A DNA stretch of 64,000 bases, from assembly GCA_002104905.1 (NCBI GenBank), contig MCFE01000395.1, positions 18,027 to 82,026 on the forward strand. Reading direction: 5' to 3'. Positions 33,535 through 46,464 of the stretch are shown piece by piece. The position numbers were made by a program, and so were the translations under genes. This DNA comes from Basidiobolus meristosporus CBS 931.73 (Eukaryota > Basidiobolomycota > Basidiobolomycetes > Basidiobolales > Basidiobolaceae). Within the stretch, counting starts at the first letter, position 1. The number at the start of each line of letters is the position of its first letter. Below the pieces are notes generated by a model. That model made no database searches. It worked only from the letters and a program-made list of their open reading frames with translations, and was not told the DNA's origin.

Positions 33535-36500
33535 GGTTATGAGCCCCAAGCTGTCACTCTCTGCCATGCAAACCACAGCTATTACTGGAATTTTTCCCTC
33601 TGCTGAAAAGTTGGATGGATCTAACTACCAAGTGTGGGAGGTGAAGATTTAGATGCTGCTACAAGAAAGAGGCTCTAGGGATATTGTCATGAGAGAAGAA
33701 TGCCCTACTAATGTGGGAGAGGAAGCCTTAGAGTACCAGAAGAAAGAACAGTGTGCCCTTAATTGCATATGCCCTAATGTTAAAGACAAATTGCTAACTC
33801 AATGCTCAAGCGCAAAAGTGGCAAAGAATGCCTGAAAGGCTTGAGAAGACACCTACCAGTCATGTTCAGCTGCCAAGAAGATGTATCTGAGACAAAAATA
33901 CTTTACTACAAAGATGCTGCCGGGAGAAGAAATGAAAAATCTAATTAACAGAATTACCCTGCTGGTAGATGAGATGGAATCTGTGGGTGTACCAACTGCT
34001 GATGAGGATGTGCTAGTTACCATCCTGAACAGTCTGAATGACAGGTTTCATGGCCTTGTATCAGCCCTAGAATCCAGAATGGAAGATTTGACCTTAAATT
34101 ATGTATTTGGAAGGCTCCTGGATGAAGAATCAAGAAAATCCAGTGCCAATAAGAAGGAAGAAGAAAGTGATTTAATATGCAATGTTAACCAACAAAGGAG
34201 GTACCCAAGACCTTACAAAGGCAGCAGCAGCTTGTTTTACAACTACTGCAAAAGGAAAGGACACACATCAGACTGGTGCTTTAAGAAGAAAGATATTCAG
34301 CAGAAAATGCCTGAATATGGAACTGCTGCAACATCTGAAGAGAGACTATTCATATCTGCACTAAATATGACTGCAAACAAGGATTCTCAGATGTGGTACA
34401 TTGAATCTGGAGCATCTCAACACTTTAAATACCAAAAAGTACTTTTACCCAATATCAAGAGATTCCAATTAAGCAGGTTTTCATGGGTCACTATAGAACA
34501 CTCAATGCAGTGGGAGAAGGAACAATACAAGTAAACCTAAGAAGCAGTGAAGGAAGCCATACACTGACCTTTAAAGAAGTACTCTATGCACTGGAAAGAG
34601 CCAAGAACCAATTATCTGTAAGCAAGGCCACTGCAGAAGGACTCAGTTTCAGCTTTGACAATTCTGGATTCAAGATTACTGATTGAATGGTGCCTATATT
34701 GCTTTTGGTATCAGAGATCAGAATCTATACAAGTTGACTTATATTCCATCATTTTTGAAGCCAATATAAGTAACTTATATGAAGTAACACAAATGCTTTG
34801 GCACAGGAAATTTGGGCACATCAATTTTGATTATATGCACAATATGATCAAAGATCAGCCAATTTCTGGAGTAAAAATTGATCCCCCAGCTATTTTGGAG
34901 CACTGTGAAGCCTGCATATATGGGGAACAAGCCAGACAATCATTCAGGAGCTTGGGGTTGATCAAAACTAAGAAAAAGTCAGATCTAATTCACTCATATT
35001 TGTGTGGACCTATGCAAGACTTATCCTTAGACAGGATAAAGTATTTAATCACCTTTATTGAGGATTATACAAGATACACATGGGTCTACTTCATGGAGAG
35101 AAAGGAAGAAGCTCTGTCTAAGTTCAGGGATTTTAAGGCCATGGTGGAGAGAAAAACTGGTGAAAAAATCAAGAAAAATACGCACCAACAATGGTGCAGA
35201 GTATACCTTAAAACTCTTGATTCACATCTGCAAAATTCATGGGATAAAGCAAGAGACTACTGTACCATACTCTCCACAGCAAGATGGAGTAGCAGAGTGT
35301 ACTAACAGATCCATAACTGACATGGCAAGGTCTATGATCCATGATCAAAAATTATCCTACAATTTTTGGGCGGAATCAGTTGCCACTGCTCTATACCTTA
35401 AAAATAGGAGTTATAACAGAATGCTTTGTGATTCTACTCCATTTAAAGCATGGTATGGATACAAACCAAGTGCAGAACATCTAAGAATATTTGGGTTTGC
35501 AGCATATGCCAAGAAACTGCCTAGAAATCAGTCAAAATTTGAGCCATAAAGTGTTAAATGCATATTTTTGAGCTACAGCAATGAGAGTAAAGCATACAGA
35601 CTCTACAATACCAAAGCCAAGAAGCTGATCAAGTACAGGGATGTACTATTTGATGAAAATTCAACATTTTTACAAAAAGTGACATCAGATGATCACAAAA
35701 ATCTGATCTCAAGTCCACCAATTGTCAGGATTGAATCAGAGCAAACTAATGAGAATTTTTTCACTCCAGAGGACACTACAACCATAGTTCAGCCAGAATC
35801 AGTGCCCAGGAATATCCCAGAAGTGATCATACCAGTATCAAATGCTCAGTGATCCAATTGGACAAAAAATAGTCCAAATTACTATATCAATGAGGGTATA
35901 TACTTCAACTATGCCTATTCAGTACATATTGATGAACCCTGGACTGTGAAAGAGGCCCTAATTAGCCCTCAGACAAAGTTTTGGAGATCTGCAATGACTG
36001 AGGAATATCAGGCCCTGATGGAAAATCAAACCTGTGACTTAGTTAAACTACCAATCAACCAAAAATTAATTGGATGCAGATAGGTCATCAATACAAAATA
36101 CAAGGCTGATGGTACAACCAAAAGATAGAAAGCAAGAGTTGTGGCCAAAGGATACTCTCAAAAAACAGGACTTGACTATACTGAGACCTGTGCACCAGTA
36201 GCCAAGCTTATTTCCATCAGTTTAATATTAGCTATTGAAGCCAAATATAAGTTTTTTATTCATCAAATGGATGTAAAAACTGCATTTTTAAATGCAGAAC
36301 TTGATGAGGATGTGTATATAGCCCAGCCCAATGGGTTTGTTGACCAAGATAACCCCCATTTGGTCTGCAAGCTTAAAAAGTCACTAAATGGTCTCAAACA
36401 ATCACCAAGAGCCTGGAATTGCAAGACAGATTTTTATTTGGAATCTTTGAGTTTCAAAAGGAGTAATGCTGACTATAGTATAAGCTATAAGCCAGATAGA

Positions 36501-37000
36501 GCCAATCCAGCTCTATTTGCTGTATATGTGGATGATCTTATTACAGTCACCAATAACATAAAAACATTGGAAGAGACTAAATCCAGCCTAGATAAGGAGT
36601 TCAAGATGTCCAATCTAAGAGGACTCAACTACTACCTAGGGATGAAGTTCTCCATCAACAGAAGTACCCAGACTATGACCCTAAGCCAATCCAAGTATAT
36701 TCAAGATATACTAAAGAGGTACCAAATGGAAGACTGTAAACCAGCAGCTACCCTAATGGAGACAAACCTTAACTTGGTCAAAACTTAGCCAAATCAAGAG
36801 AGCTTGGTGCCATCTGGAAGCCCTGACTTCCCTTATCAATCTATGGTCAGCAGTCTGATGTATATCATGCTTGGAACATGTCCAGATATCTCATTTTCAG
36901 TGGGAGTTGTCAACCAACATAATTAGAACTATGGATCTGATCATATTGCAGCAGTTAAGCAAATTTTTAGATACCTAAAAGGAACTGCTGATACCTACTT

Positions 37001-37368
37001 TGTTACAAGTCTTGGTATAAGAGTTGTAGAGGTATAGGGAGTTTAGCCAGTAGTGTATTCTCTAAAACTTGAACTAATTTTTATTGAGGTTCCAGCTGCT
37101 CCTTATATACATTTTGCCAGATCAATTGCTGACTTATTGTATTTCCTAATGTGGGTTGTGACTGATGACTCATTTGATCTCATCATCATCACCCAATAAG
37201 GTTCTACTTAATACATCCATTTCTGTCTGATAAGGATCTGCTGATTTATTTGCTGACTGATGCTACTGATATGATAGATAATACTGATATACTGATAACC
37301 TAAACATATACTAATTGATTTGACTAAAAACTGATCCAACTTAAGCATTCAAGCGGCAGATCATATCA
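37001..37368 (-). repeat. G1-D 3' LTR
   Basis: 368 bp, starting TGTTACAAGTC, bordered internally by CTCCCCTACC (polypurine tract on the coding strand). Confidence 0.88.
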
Positions 37369-40300
37369 TTCTCCCCTACCAAGGTTGAAAGGGTTCTCCT
37401 GAATCTCTTTTTGTGTGATACCAATATCTTGTTGGTTCAGTATTATCAGCAAGTCTTGCAAGCTTGAGTCTGTCCCTATGCACTAAGTCTTCCTGGGTGT
37501 TGCCTTGTTTGTCCACTAGTTGGTAAGTTGCAAATGGACATTCTCTGTTGATCTTAAATGGTCCTGTTCATTGTGGCTCAAACCTCTTTCAAGTGTTGTT
37601 TCTTAGCAATACAAAGTTCCCAACTATCAGTGCTGCTGGTGCTATAGTCCTATCAAATCTCTGCTTCATCTTTTCTGCACTTTGAGATACTTTGATCTGT
37701 GCCTCTTGACGTCTTTGTTACAGTTGCTGGTGTCTACTTGGCTGACTGAGTTCATCTTCTAAGGTGTCGGTAAGCCTTGGTTGTGTGAGATCTCCTGGAA
37801 TCCTAGATTCACATCCGTACACTAAGTAAAATGGCAATTGCTGGGTGGTATTGTGTACTCTGACTCTGCATGCAAAGAGTGCTTGGTCTATATACTCATC
37901 CTATCTACTGGCAACTCCATTTGCATACTTGGTCAGCATTTTTCCAAACAATCCATTAAACCGCTCAGTGACTTCATTAGTTCTGGGATGATATGCTGAG
38001 GTTTTCATGTGTCTGATCTGCTGCATTTCCAGGTAAGCTTCCAATATCTTGGCCATAAAGTTTGCTCCTCTACTGGATAGAATCTTTACAGGGCATCCAA
38101 ATTTCATAAGGATCTCATGGTAGATGAAACTTGCAACTTCTTGTTCACTGGCTATAGGTACAGCTTTAGCAACTGGCCATTTGATGGCATGGTCAATTGC
38201 TACTAGGATCCAACAGTTGCATTTCCTGGTAGTTGGCAGTCTTCCAATAAAGTCAATTCCCCATCTTTCAAATGGTCTTACAGGCTCCAAGGTAAAAAGC
38301 TCGGCAATTCTCTGTGGTTGGCCTTGGTTGATTTGGCAATTTGGGCATGTTTCACTAGCTTTTCAATGCCTTGTTTCATTCTGGGCCACCATGCTCTGGC
38401 TTTCACAAGGCTATAGGTTCCTTCAACTCCAAGATGTCCATATCCATTGTGTAGCTTAGTTATTAAATCCAGGCAAGAAACATAAGGGCAATAGGCAACA
38501 GGGCTTCCAGCAACAGTTTTGTAGAGTGCTTCATCCTGTACTATAAATTTGCTGGCTCCATCCCGGATTATCTTCTTGATATCTTCATCCACCTCATTAG
38601 GAATGACTCGGTCCTCCAAGTTCTTTGGTAATAGGCTGGGCCAATCTAATTCATGCACCAAGTTGAGTTGTGTAACTTGTTCTAATCTTGATAAGGCATC
38701 AGCAACCGTGTTGTTTTTTCCAGGGCAGTAGACAATCTCTAAGTCAAATTGCTGAATGTATTCACTCCATCTTGTCACTCTTCTAGAGAGTACCTTCTGA
38801 GTAAATATATACTTGAGGGAGGCATGATCAGTCTTCACAGTGCATTTGACTCCTTTAATATAGCATCTCCATGTCTTCAAGCAGTGTATTATAGCAAGCG
38901 TCCCCTTCTCATGCACTGGATAGTTTTGTTCTGCTGAGTTCAGTTTCTTGGATTCAAAGGCAACAGGGTAGTTGTTTCCCTCATGTTCTTGACTCAACAC
39001 TCCACCAATTGCATAATCTGAAGCATCTGTGCACAGAGCAAACTCTTTTTGGAAGTCAGGTATTCTTAAGCTTGGTAGTTTAGCAAGTTCATTCTTGAGT
39101 GTCTGAAAGGCAGTCACACAAGCTATGTCCCACTTATAGGTGTTGTCATTCTTGAGGATATCAGTTAAAGGGGCTGCAATACTTGCAAAGTTCTTGACAA
39201 ATCTCTGATAATAGTGAACCATTCCAAGGAATGATCTGAGTTCTGATATGCTATGGGGCTGCTTCAGGTTGTTGATAACTTCAACCTTCTTAGGGTCTAA
39301 GGTCACTCCTGTGCTAGTAACTATGTGTCCCAGGTATTCAACGTGTTCCTTGAAGAATTCACACTTGGCTTGCTTGCCATATAGCTTGTTCTCTCTTAGC
39401 TACTTTAAGACCTTTTCAATGTGCACCACGTGATCCTCTTCTGTCTTGCTGTATATCAGTGTATCATCCTGGTAGATTATCACAAGCTTGTCAAAGTACT
39501 CCTGAAAGACAGTCTGCATCATGGTCATGAATGTTGCAGGGGCATTGGTGAGGCCAAAACTCATGACTAAGTACTTGTAATGTCCATATCTGGTCCTGAA
39601 TGCTGTCTTACGGATATCTTCTGGCTTCACCATAATCTGGTTGTATCCTGACATGAGGTCAACCTTGCTGAAAATAGTGGCTCCATTGAGTTGGTCCAAA
39701 AGCTCATCAATCCAAGGTATGTGTTGTAAGAGTCTTGGAGATATTGGAAATGATTGAGATGACAAGTAGATTATGTGGTTTTCACTTAGTGATTTATTGA
39801 ATGTAAAAGTAGTATTTATACTTTTACATGGTCTGGGCATTACAAACACATAGAATAGGTTAAGGAAGATCCCAAGAGCATGTGTGCAGAGTTTGGGGCT
39901 GTTTGGACAACTTTGAGAATTTTCAAGTTCTGGGTATGTGGTATTTTAGTGAAAATACTCCAAGTAAATCCCAACAAGGAATTTGGTCAGTATTCTCTAG
40001 GATTTGAAGGTGATGATCTAAGTGACTAAGTTAGATGAATATTTAGGTGGAAATACAACTTTTTTACAACAGTATGAGGTATTTATTTTTCATGGTAACT
40101 GAGTTGAGGGCTCTGTAGTCAATACACATCCTAAGAGTTCCATCCTACTTCTTCAGAAAAAGAACTGGTGCTCCCCAAGGTGACTTGCTGGGTCTGATAT
40201 ATCCTTGCTCTAATAACTGATCTATTTGTCTCTTCATCTCTTCCTACTCCAATGGACTCATGCTGTAAGGAGTCTTACTCACTGAGGGGCTATTTCCTGT

Positions 40301-41772
40301 GTCAATGGTATGATCTACATCTCTGACTGGTGGTAGGCTTACAAGTTCATCAGGAAATATGTCTGAATATTCCTTCAAAAGAGTCTGGACTTTTTGTGGT
40401 ACTGGTGTAGAGGAGTCCTCCTATAATACTGCCATGAGGAACATCTGGGTGTCTTTTCTTGGTGCTCTACAGAACTGTGTCTTGCTAAGTTCACTTGTTT
40501 CACACACACTGGAATTGACCAAGTTAAAAACCAGTCTGGCAGCTAATAGCTACCAGGTCTTGTTGTCCTTCTGTATCTGAGTAGCATGGGTTCTCCAGTT
40601 GATGGATGGATTACAACAAAATAGCCAGGCTATCCCAATTACAAGGTCAAACTTGCAGTTCCCAAATATATAGGCCTGTAGATCTTCTTCATAGTTGTTG
40701 ATCTTCATCCTTACTGGCTGAGTAATACAGTTGATTATGTGAGAGTTCCCATCAGCTGTTGAGACTGAAGTTGATTTAGTGGGTTCCAAGTTGATTCCAG
40801 CTTTCAAAGCAAATTGTTCTGACAAGTACTTGTGCAATGCTCTGGAGTCAATTGTGATTTTGGCAGGTACTCCATTGATTACTCCATTCAAGTATAATAG
40901 CTTTCCTGAGTTTGAGGTCATCTGGGAAAGGTATTCTACTGTCATATGGAAGGTGAGTTCTGAGTCTTCTTCAAGTTCATCCTCCATGCTACTTTGCTCC
41001 AGGGCATCATTATAGTTGAAGGTTCTTGATGGCTTGTGTCCATTACTTCTTTGAGGGCAGTACTTTGCAATATCACCCTGCTGGTGGCAGCTGAAGCAAA
41101 GTCCTTTCTTCTTACATTCTTTTGAGGTAGGATTCTTCTGCATAGCATCTATTTCCATTGGCACTGTTTCTGATTGTCTTCTTTCATAGAGATTGTAGCC
41201 TCTCTGATTAGTCATTGTGGGCTTCCAACTCCAAACATGGCTGAGTCATAGTCAATGGCAATCTTGATGGCTTCTTCAATAGTCTGAGGTCTTTGATAAT
41301 GCACTTCCTTACAAGTTCTTTCTTTCAACCCATCAATAAAGCATTCAACTTGATCCAGAGGGTCCATTCTTTCAATTTGTCTAAGTAGACATCTATATTC
41401 ATAGATGTACTCTTGGACTATTCCTTTCTGTCTGAGTGTCTTCAGCTTTCTTCTTAGTAGAGTCTGCTGGTGTGGAGGTTTGAAGGCATCCTGAATATCT
41501 GGCACAAACTCATCCCAGGTAGAGATTGTAGAGCATCCCATCATGGTGGATGACCTGATCTTGTTGTGGTACCACTGTAAAGCTGCATCTGCCAGGTAAG
41601 AGGCTGCATAATGTAACTTGCTTTCTGGAGCAATTCCCTTAGCCTTGAAAGCTTCTTCAATCTGGAAGAGCCAAGTTCTCAGGTTTTCATTGACTCTACG
41701 ATGGTACTGGTTGACTTTCACACTAAAGTTGCTCTTGACAGGGTTTTGCTGGCTTTGGGCCATGGTGGTCAT
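37369..41772 (-). pseudogene. Gypsy gag-pol of G1-D, split in RT by a solo C2 LTR
   Basis: Gag 41,772-41,212 has the retrotransposon-gag domain. The next frame (41,215-40,550) has the knuckle CFSCHQQGDIAKYC with Asp for His, as in G1-A, and a protease where DSGA has become IDSRALHKYL. RT (about 40,500-39,400) has [22 protein letters not shown] and IYQDDTLIYS; the solo LTR separates it from its N-terminal part. One frame (39,306-38,278) covers the end of RT, RNase H (LCTDASDYAIGGVLSQE, YPVHEKGTLAIIH) and the start of integrase (NGYGHLGVEGT, ARAWWPRMKQG), then shifts frame before the CPNC cysteines. The integrase core (38,290-37,901) has IDFIGRLPTT, LSSRGANF (Asp lost) and NEVTERFNGL. Defective. 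Confidence 0.85.
39717..40076 (-). repeat. Solo C2 LTR nested in G1-D (innermost level)
   Basis: 350 bp (39,722-40,071), TGTTGTAAGAG...TTACAACA, flanked by the 5-bp duplication GTATG (39,717-39,721 and 40,072-40,076). The joined flanks restore the RT sequence seen in G1-A. Confidence 0.93.
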
Positions 41773-41896
41773 TACTTGTTGTTGCTGCTGGGCCAGGATT
41801 TACTGCATAGCATTCTTCCATTCTTGATTTTCAGACATCTTGAGGGAGGCTTCTTCTTTCTTCAGGAGGGAGGTCTCTGGTTATTGCTACTACCAA

Positions 41897-42262
41897 TGTT
41901 ACAAGTCTTGGTATAAGGGTTGTAGAGGAATAGGGAGTTTAGCTAGTATTGTATTCACTAAAACTTGAACTGATCTTTATTGAGGTTCCAGCAGCTCCTT
42001 ATACACATTTTGCCAAATCAATGCTGACTATTTGTATTTCCTAATGTAAGTTGTGCTGATGACTCATTTGATTGCATTTTCATCACCCAATAAGATCCTA
42101 CCTAATATATCTATTTCTGTCTGATAAGGATCTGCTGATTCATTTGCTGACAAATGCTACTGATATAATAGATAATACTGATATACTGATAACCTAAACA
42201 TATACTAATTGATTTGACTAAAAACTGATCTAACTTAAACATTCAAGCGGCAGATCATAACA
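41897..42262 (-). repeat. G1-D 5' LTR and primer site
   Basis: 366 bp, ending CATAACA. The coding strand reads TTGGTAGTAGC just inside, a one-base variant of the G1 primer site. Confidence 0.88.
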
Positions 42263-42781
42263 ACTTAAGATACACTTATAAGAATTCAGAACAGGATCTG
42301 GGGGGATACTATGATGCTGATTGGGGACAAAATTTAGAAGACAGAAGATCCACCACAGGATACACCTTTCATTACTGTCAAGGAGCAATTTCATGGAATT
42401 CAAGAAAGCAACCAACTGTAGCACTTTCTACCACAGAAGCAGAGTATATGGCAGCCTGTGAAGCTACAAATAAAGCAATGTGGCTAAGAAAGCTTTTTAC
42501 AAATTTAGGCCTATGTCAAAAAACACCAATACTTTATTTCAAGATAATCAAGGATGTATACAATTAGGTAGAAATCCAACGTTTTATGCTAGAGCTGAGC
42601 ACATAGATATTAGACATGATTTCATATGTGAAGCTATAAAGAATAGCTTAGTTAGCTTAGTTTACTGTCCTACAGATGAAATGATTGCAGACATATTTAC
42701 CAAACCATTAGCTAGAGACAAGATACAATATCTTAGGTCAAAATTTGGACTAGTCAGTAGGAGCATTTAACTGAGTGGGAG

Positions 42782-43864
42782 TGTTATAAAAACCTGTATT
42801 TCCACCTAAATATTCACCTAATTTAGTTACTTAGATCATGTGACTTGTTCTGTTGGATAGTGCCACATTGTGCCATGAGTGCCAAATGATACCATAGTGT
42901 GCCAGAGAGGCCAAGTGAGCCTATACCTGGCCACAGAGTGTGAAACATAGATCTGCATCTTCATGCAAAGCAGCCCCTGTGCTTCACCTATGATGCAGGA
43001 GAAAATCCATTTTTGACGTTTTTTTGTGGATCAATATTGTGCAGGATGTGTAAGACCACTAAAGGATTGAAGATATACATCTGGTACTCAATACTCATGG
43101 CACTCTGAATCTAGCTCCTGTGGCTTGTTTCATGTCATAAAATGCATGGCACTATCTTGGTCCACTGGTACTATCTGGCACTATATTTAAATATTACCCC
43201 TAAAGTAAGATCAATACAAAGCACTTATAGAGCCGGATAGTACCAGTGGACCAAGATAGTGCCATGCATTTTTGTGACATGTTACAAGCCACAGGAGCTA
43301 GATTCAGAGTGCCATAGGTATTGAGTACCAGATGCATATCTTCAATCCTTTTGTGCACTTACACATCCTGTACAACATATACCTAAAAAAAAAGGTCAAA
43401 AATGGATTTTCTCCATCACAATGTGTGAAACACAGAGGCTGCTTTGTATGAAGATGCAGAGCTGTGCGGCACACTCTGTGGCCAAGTGTAGGCTCACTTA
43501 GCCTCCCTAGCACACTATGGCATCATTTGGCACTCATGGCTCAATTTGGCACTATCCAACAGAACAAGTCTATTACCTTCATATCCTAAAGAATACTGAC
43601 CAAATTCCTTGTTGCAATTTACTTAGATTATTTTCACCAAGATACCAAGTACCCAGAACATGAAAACTCTCAAAGTTGTCCAAACAGCCCCAAACTTTGC
43701 ACACATGCTCTTGGGACCTTCCTTGACCTATTCTATGTGCTTGTAATGCCAAGACCATGTGAAAGTATAAACACTACTTTCACATTCAATAAATCAATAA
43801 GTGAAAACCACATAATCTACTTTCTCTCTCAATCACTTCCAATATCTCCAAGACTCTGACAACA
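42782..43864 (+). repeat. C2-A 3' LTR, split by the foldback element
   Basis: The LTR pieces are 42,782 to about 42,840 and 43,573-43,864. Together they equal one C2 LTR ending CTCTGACAACA. Confidence 0.82.
42841..43572. mobile_element. Long foldback (MITE-like) element, 732 bp
   Basis: Two arms of about 340 bp (42,841-43,181 and 43,231-43,572) are inverted copies of each other with scattered mismatches around a loop of about 50 nt. The arms are rich in TGGCACTAT and TGCCA words. The termini read GACTTGTTCTGTTGGATAG inward. The right terminus is nearly identical to the DNA-transposon end at 2,010-2,035. No coding capacity was found. A clean duplication could not be read: flanks are GATCATG and TTACC where the empty LTR would read roughly GATCATTACC. 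It is probably a non-autonomous DNA element mobilised by a relative of the DDE_4 transposon at the left of the window. Confidence 0.8.
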
Positions 43865-44065
43865 GTCCCAGGAATATGTGTGGAAAGTTTGGGGGCTTTT
43901 GGACAACTTTGAGAAAGATCATGATCTGGGTACCTGATAATTTGGTGAAAATATTCTGCGTAAGTCCCAACAAGAAATTTGGTCAGGACAGAATGCCAAT
44001 CCACAAATAAGAGCTATGTGACTAAGTTAGCATGAATATTTTGGTGACAACTTAATAATTACAAC

Positions 44066-46464
44066 ACTTCCACTCAGTAAAATTCTCATGAGTGAAAACT
44101 ACATATTGCGAGTGCGCAATCTGTAATAAGCATATAAGACTTAGCTGTGTTGCATACAGGACTAATATATTATCCAACAGTATGTGCATTTGTGTTCAAA
44201 TTACTTGAACAAGAAAAAACTAGTAACTAAGTGTGCATATCTACTTAATAGTATGCCTAATAATCAGAATGATCTGATCAAAAAACTAATCAATAGTTTT
44301 GATCAGTTGTACAAGAGTGAATAATGCCCTAAGTCTGATTGTCAGTCTGTAATACTGATATATAGCCTCTGGGTTATCCAATGCCTTTTATTTGAGCAAA
44401 ATTGACCCACCTTTGGTCAAGTAAGGTTTTGTCATTTATGACAGATCTGGAGTTTCCTTATTTCTGGGCAAAAGTCTAGTTCACTTAGACAACTTCATTG
44501 TATGTCCATATTTGGCTCAGGGACAGTTACTTCCATCATATAGACTCTGTATGAGGTAAAAGATATGACCTATGTTGGGCCCAGTTAGAGTTTTGTCATT
44601 TACACCTGATCCAGATTATCCTCATTTCCTGGCACAGTTGCACATACAAACATAGCCAAAAAAAGATTTTTGCTCAGCTCCAAGCTGGGATGGCCTGCTC
44701 CCACTTGAGCAATGTCTGTTTAGTGATTGAGATCCACAAAAATGATCAAGAGTGGTCATCTTTGTCTTCCTTAAGTAGCAGTACTTTCTTTGGACTGATT
44801 ACTTCATTTGCAGTATATTCAAAGTCCACTTGCTTCTTAATTTACCCAGCTTGGTATCAGAAAGGTACCATTGGTTGTTTGGTAGCTATTTTTAGAGTGC
44901 TTCTACCAATTTGGACTAATACAGCTGCTTTTGTCTTATCAGAATATACTTTTAGAGTAGATACAGGCGCTTTTTGAGAAGTGAGATTCTCCTTAACAAG
45001 GGCTTTGATAATCCTTTTTCTCCTGATAGTTATTTTCAACCTTGAGCTTGGTTTGCAAGGCTAACTAATCTTCTCAGTGTCTTCAGAGCTCATAAAAACC
45101 ATCTGATTGATGCTGGCACCTTTTTCTTTCAGATCCTTAGACAGCAGATGTCAAGACCTCTGCATTAAATAATCTGCCCTGATATATACTACAGTATCTA
45201 ACAGATGCTGTTGAAGTTTCAGTGCTCTTCTGGGGTTTCTAGTGTGAGAGCTTCATACAAGAGGCTCCATGGATCATACCTGCATTACCAGATAGTCCAA
45301 ATATAGCCTACATAGGCTTTGGTTCCATTTAGAAAGTACCTTGATTTGTGGCAGTAGTATTTTCCCATTTTTCTTCTTTTTCTTTTTCTGCTGATGATCC
45401 AAAGGTAAATCCTTTTGTGGGATAGTTCTGGACTTCCTTACAGGTGGGACCACTGTGTGTTTGAGCATGGAAGACCTCATGACATCATTTGTCCAGAATA
45501 TTTGACTATTTGAGAGTAATAGAGTCAAAAGCAGCATCCACACATATCAACCATAACTTTTGGTAGAGTTGTCCAAATTTGATTAAATAAACTGCATTTG
45601 CAAGCTAGTCTCATCAGTGCTTATGTATCAGATTGCAATATATCAGATTCTTGAGTTGCAGAGCTCAGCAGTGACTGGATCAATCACAACACTTCTGATC
45701 TGATCCAGAGAATCAAATGTCACCAAGTGTTTCTCCCACTGTAATAAGTGATACATATATAACAAGTATAAGTACTATGTTATCTTCTGAGCTGCTTGCA
45801 GCTGTATGCTGGCCAACTGTTGCTTGGTTGTAAACTCTAATCAGGCTTGTAATCATTTGCTTCACTTGCTCTGGGTAGTGGTAGAATCTTCTGGAGTTGA
45901 TTTTGCTAAATTTGTAAAATACTTTCTCCCACTGTCTTGAGACTTGAACAGAGTGATAGCATGTCCAACAGCTCCATATTTGCATTCTCAGCCTTATTTT
46001 GAGCGGCAACAGATCTGGTAAAATATTCCTCTGGCAATCATTTAATGATGATCTATATTTTTTTTGAGATAATATCCTATCCAAAAGCTTGTCCAACAGT
46101 CAATTGAGATCATTAGAATACATAGTGCAATATATTTCATTGTAGATATGGACCCTCAATTGCTGGTATTATGAAATTTTCTTCAGTTGTGGTAGAGCGC
46201 AAACATACAATATTTCTTGACATATTTACATGTCAACTTGATAGACACTCTTAGATAACCAGCTTGAATAGTTACTGAGTGAGTCTTTTGAAGGCACAGC
46301 CTTCTTCTCCACAGCAATATCCTCATGAATATAGTTCTTGTAGCAGCTGTAGTCATCTTTAATACTGTCAGGGCAATAGTGCAGAAAGTCTTTCTCCAGA
46401 CTTGCAGAAAAGAATCCAAGGCAAAGTAAACACCAAGAGGACAGCATGCCCGGGGCTCATAACC
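44066..46464 (-). pseudogene. Internal region of C3: primer site and unidentified decayed frames, no polymerase
   Basis: On the minus strand the region opens with the primer site GGTTATGAGCCCC (46,464 leftwards), then a frame starting MLSSWCLLCLG (46,447). Further decayed frames occur at 46,096-45,713 (FYHYPEQVKQMITSLIRVYN) and 45,543-45,274 (a lysine run after LDHQQ). None shows DDE integrase, YVDD, RNase H or zinc-knuckle motifs. A gag-like or captured sequence is possible. A polypurine-like ACTGAGTGGAAG precedes the left LTR. It has the form of a LARD-type non-autonomous element. Confidence 0.55.

Larger units (their letters stand above)
36997..42266 (-). mobile_element. Ty3/gypsy LTR retrotransposon G1-D (nested in C2-A)
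   Basis: LTRs lie at 37,001-37,368 (3') and 41,897-42,262 (5') with TG...CA ends. The perfect 4-bp duplication ACTT (36,997-37,000 and 42,263-42,266) lies inside C2-A RNase H. Without the nested solo C2 LTR it is about 4.9 kb. Confidence 0.92.
33535..42781 (+). pseudogene. Copia gag-pol polyprotein of C2-A, split by G1-D inside RNase H
   Basis: Gag (33,540-34,300) has LDGSNYQVWEVKI, a Lys-to-TAG change near 33,651 and a knuckle CKRKGHTSDWC whose first residue is Tyr (FYNYC for F-CNYC). Protease: WYIESGASQHF, with Glu for the catalytic Asp of DSGAS. GAG-pre-integrase: LWHRKFGHIN. Integrase: LIHSYLCGP (Tyr for Asp), a frameshift in the second-Asp region, and DGVAECTNR. RT (36,141-36,788): KTAFLNAELDED, LNGLKQSPRAW, YVDDLI intact, LSQSKYIQDIL with Gln. 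G1-D interrupts at 37,000/42,263. RNase H resumes at 42,267 (WNSRKQPTVALSTTEAEYMA, ARAEHIDIRHDF, IFTKPLARD). Extensively inactivated. Confidence 0.85.
33183..43869 (+). mobile_element. Ty1/copia LTR retrotransposon C2-A (hosts G1-D and a foldback element)
   Basis: The 5' LTR is 33,188-33,534. The 3' LTR runs from 42,782 to 43,864 and is split by the foldback element. The perfect 5-bp duplication GTCCC (33,183-33,187 and 43,865-43,869) lies in the LTR of C3. Without its two inserts it is about 4.7 kb, matching C2-C (4.62 kb). Confidence 0.88.

Noticed and set aside
42841-43572. A pre-miRNA or regulatory hairpin gene
   Set aside because: The hairpin is far too long, and it interrupts an LTR with a terminus shared by a DNA transposon, so a foldback element explains it.
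44690-46447. A host gene captured by C3
   Set aside because: The frames are short and decayed and match no recognised gene; capture is possible but unsupported without a consensus.
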